Origin: JALHSW01 sp963720675
GTDB lineage: Bacteria > Actinomycetota > Acidimicrobiia > IMCC26256 > PALSA-555
Length of the DNA stretch: 64,000 nt
Direction: 5' to 3'
NCBI GenBank assembly: GCA_963720675.1
Contig: CAVRGH010000007.1
Span: 62,001 to 126,000, forward strand
Positions within the stretch are counted from its first letter, which is position 1, and each line of letters opens with the position of its first letter. A program made the translations under genes and the position numbers. Positions 63,443 through 64,000 of this stretch are shown one piece after another. The notes beneath the pieces were generated by a model. The model saw nothing but the letters and a program-made list of their open reading frames with translations, was not told the DNA's origin and searched no databases.

Positions 63443-64000
63443 GTGATCGCCAACCTCGAACGCACGCAGCGCCGCGCCGCGGCCGACGTGCTCGGCCGGG
63501 CGTTCGACGACTCGCCCATCATGCGCTACCTGCTGCCCAGTGAACGACTGCGCGTGCGCGGCCTGCACGCGTTCTTCGGGGCCGCGGTCACCGACGCGCT
63601 GCCGTTCGGCGAGGTGTGGGCGGCGACCGTCGACGGAGCGCTTGCGGGCAGCGCAGTGTGGCTGCCGCCCGGCCGGTACCCGGCGACCGGCATGCGCGCG
63701 GTCCGGCAGCTCGCCGCGCTCGCGCCGATCGCGCCGCGAGCGCCGCGGCGACTCTCGCGCTCGCTCCGCTATCTGAGCGTGGTGGAGCGCGCGCACCCGA
63801 AGGAGCCGCACTGGTACCTCGGATTCCTCGGCGTCGATCCGCCGCTCCAGGGTCAGGGGATCGGGACCCGGCTGCTCGAGGCGGTACTCCCCCGAATCGA
63901 CGAATCGGGCGAGCCCGCGTACCTCGAGACCGACAAAGAGCGGAACATCCCGTACTACGCGCGTCAGCGATTCGAGCTCGTCGACACGCTGCACCCCGCG
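63443..64000 (+). CDS. GNAT-family N-acetyltransferase, 3' end outside window
   Basis: The gene runs off the right edge; 186 codons are visible. It has the GNAT acetyl-CoA-binding motif YLGFLGVDPPLQGQGIGTRLLE (V-x-P-x-x-x-x-G-x-G type) and a C-terminal YLETDKERNIPYYARQRFELV block. The middle GEVWAATVDGALAGSAVWLPPG is typical of this acetyltransferase subfamily. GTG 63443 is the first in-frame start; the -10 box and GTG at 63421 point to a longer start with one base gained or lost near 63438. The substrate is unknown. Confidence 0.82.
   Translation, partial: MIANLERTQRRAAADVLGRAFDDSPIMRYLLPSERLRVRGLHAFFGAAVTDALPFGEVWAATVDGALAGSAVWLPPGRYPATGMRAVRQLAALAPIAPRAPRRLSRSLRYLSVVERAHPKEPHWYLGFLGVDPPLQGQGIGTRLLEAVLPRIDESGEPAYLETDKERNIPYYARQRFELVDTLHPA

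Overview
The window is about 70% G+C with dense, mostly short operons. It is chromosomal DNA of an actinobacterium. The gene mix points to the class Acidimicrobiia or a close relative: several F420/LLM oxidoreductases and Ddn-like proteins, type III CoA-transferases, a mycobacterial-type cbs-metB pair, SdhCAB with a single fused b558 anchor, a DipZ-like CcdA/thioredoxin pair and a heliorhodopsin. The class assignment is inference from content, not from a marker gene. No rRNA, tRNA, CRISPR array, insertion sequence or prophage was seen.

Layout. 0-9 kb is core metabolism: a MoxR-type AAA ATPase (cut by the left edge), sdhCAB, a glutaminase fused to STAS and cyclic-nucleotide domains, and the transsulfuration pair cbs-metB. 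9-20 kb holds a xylulokinase-like FGGY kinase, xseA-xseB, a LuxR-type response regulator with a remnant of a second one, an LLM oxidoreductase, an aldehyde dehydrogenase, an exported esterase and a LysM protein. 20-30 kb is the most accessory-looking part: a double-length CaiB/BaiF protein, a three-domain protein (Asp/Asn beta-hydroxylase, sulfotransferase, TIGR03032) and two tandem exported beta-helix proteins. 30-45 kb has the CcdA/thioredoxin pair, an LCP ligase, two tandem exported propeller-like proteins, hydrolases and kinases, an SDR/QueA-like/SufR-like operon behind a strong AT-rich operator, and a divergent gntK/gdh pair. 45-60 kb has an anchored cupredoxin-like protein, YaaA, a CPBP protease, a CoA transferase, a TauD-type dioxygenase, a double-FKBP protein, a heliorhodopsin divergent from a pirin, a secreted lipase, a third propeller paralogue, a glucosaminidase and a group 2 sigma factor. 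60-64 kb has a stand-alone NuoF-like protein, an amidohydrolase and a truncated GNAT.

Points of most interest. (1) The heliorhodopsin shares a control region with pirin that carries three exact-period 10-bp repeats, a 19-bp dyad and a hairpin next to its Shine-Dalgarno. (2) The hydroxylase-sulfotransferase-TIGR03032 fusion lies directly upstream of exported beta-helix proteins. (3) Five exported proteins of two unrelated folds end in the same tail, P-(R/T)-F-T-G-stop, and share a similar promoter and leader layout. (4) An AT-rich 35-bp dyad controls an operon ending in a SufR-like regulator. (5) A nested 47-bp palindrome occurs twice, 40 kb apart, each time between convergent genes.

Caution. 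About two dozen otherwise intact genes carry single-base frameshifts, mostly insertions, and seven lie beside the hexamer GAGCGC. I read most of these as uncorrected long-read errors rather than real decay, so such genes are given as one feature with the break noted. Many starts sit 6-8 bases after a TANNNT -10 box, so leaderless transcription seems common.
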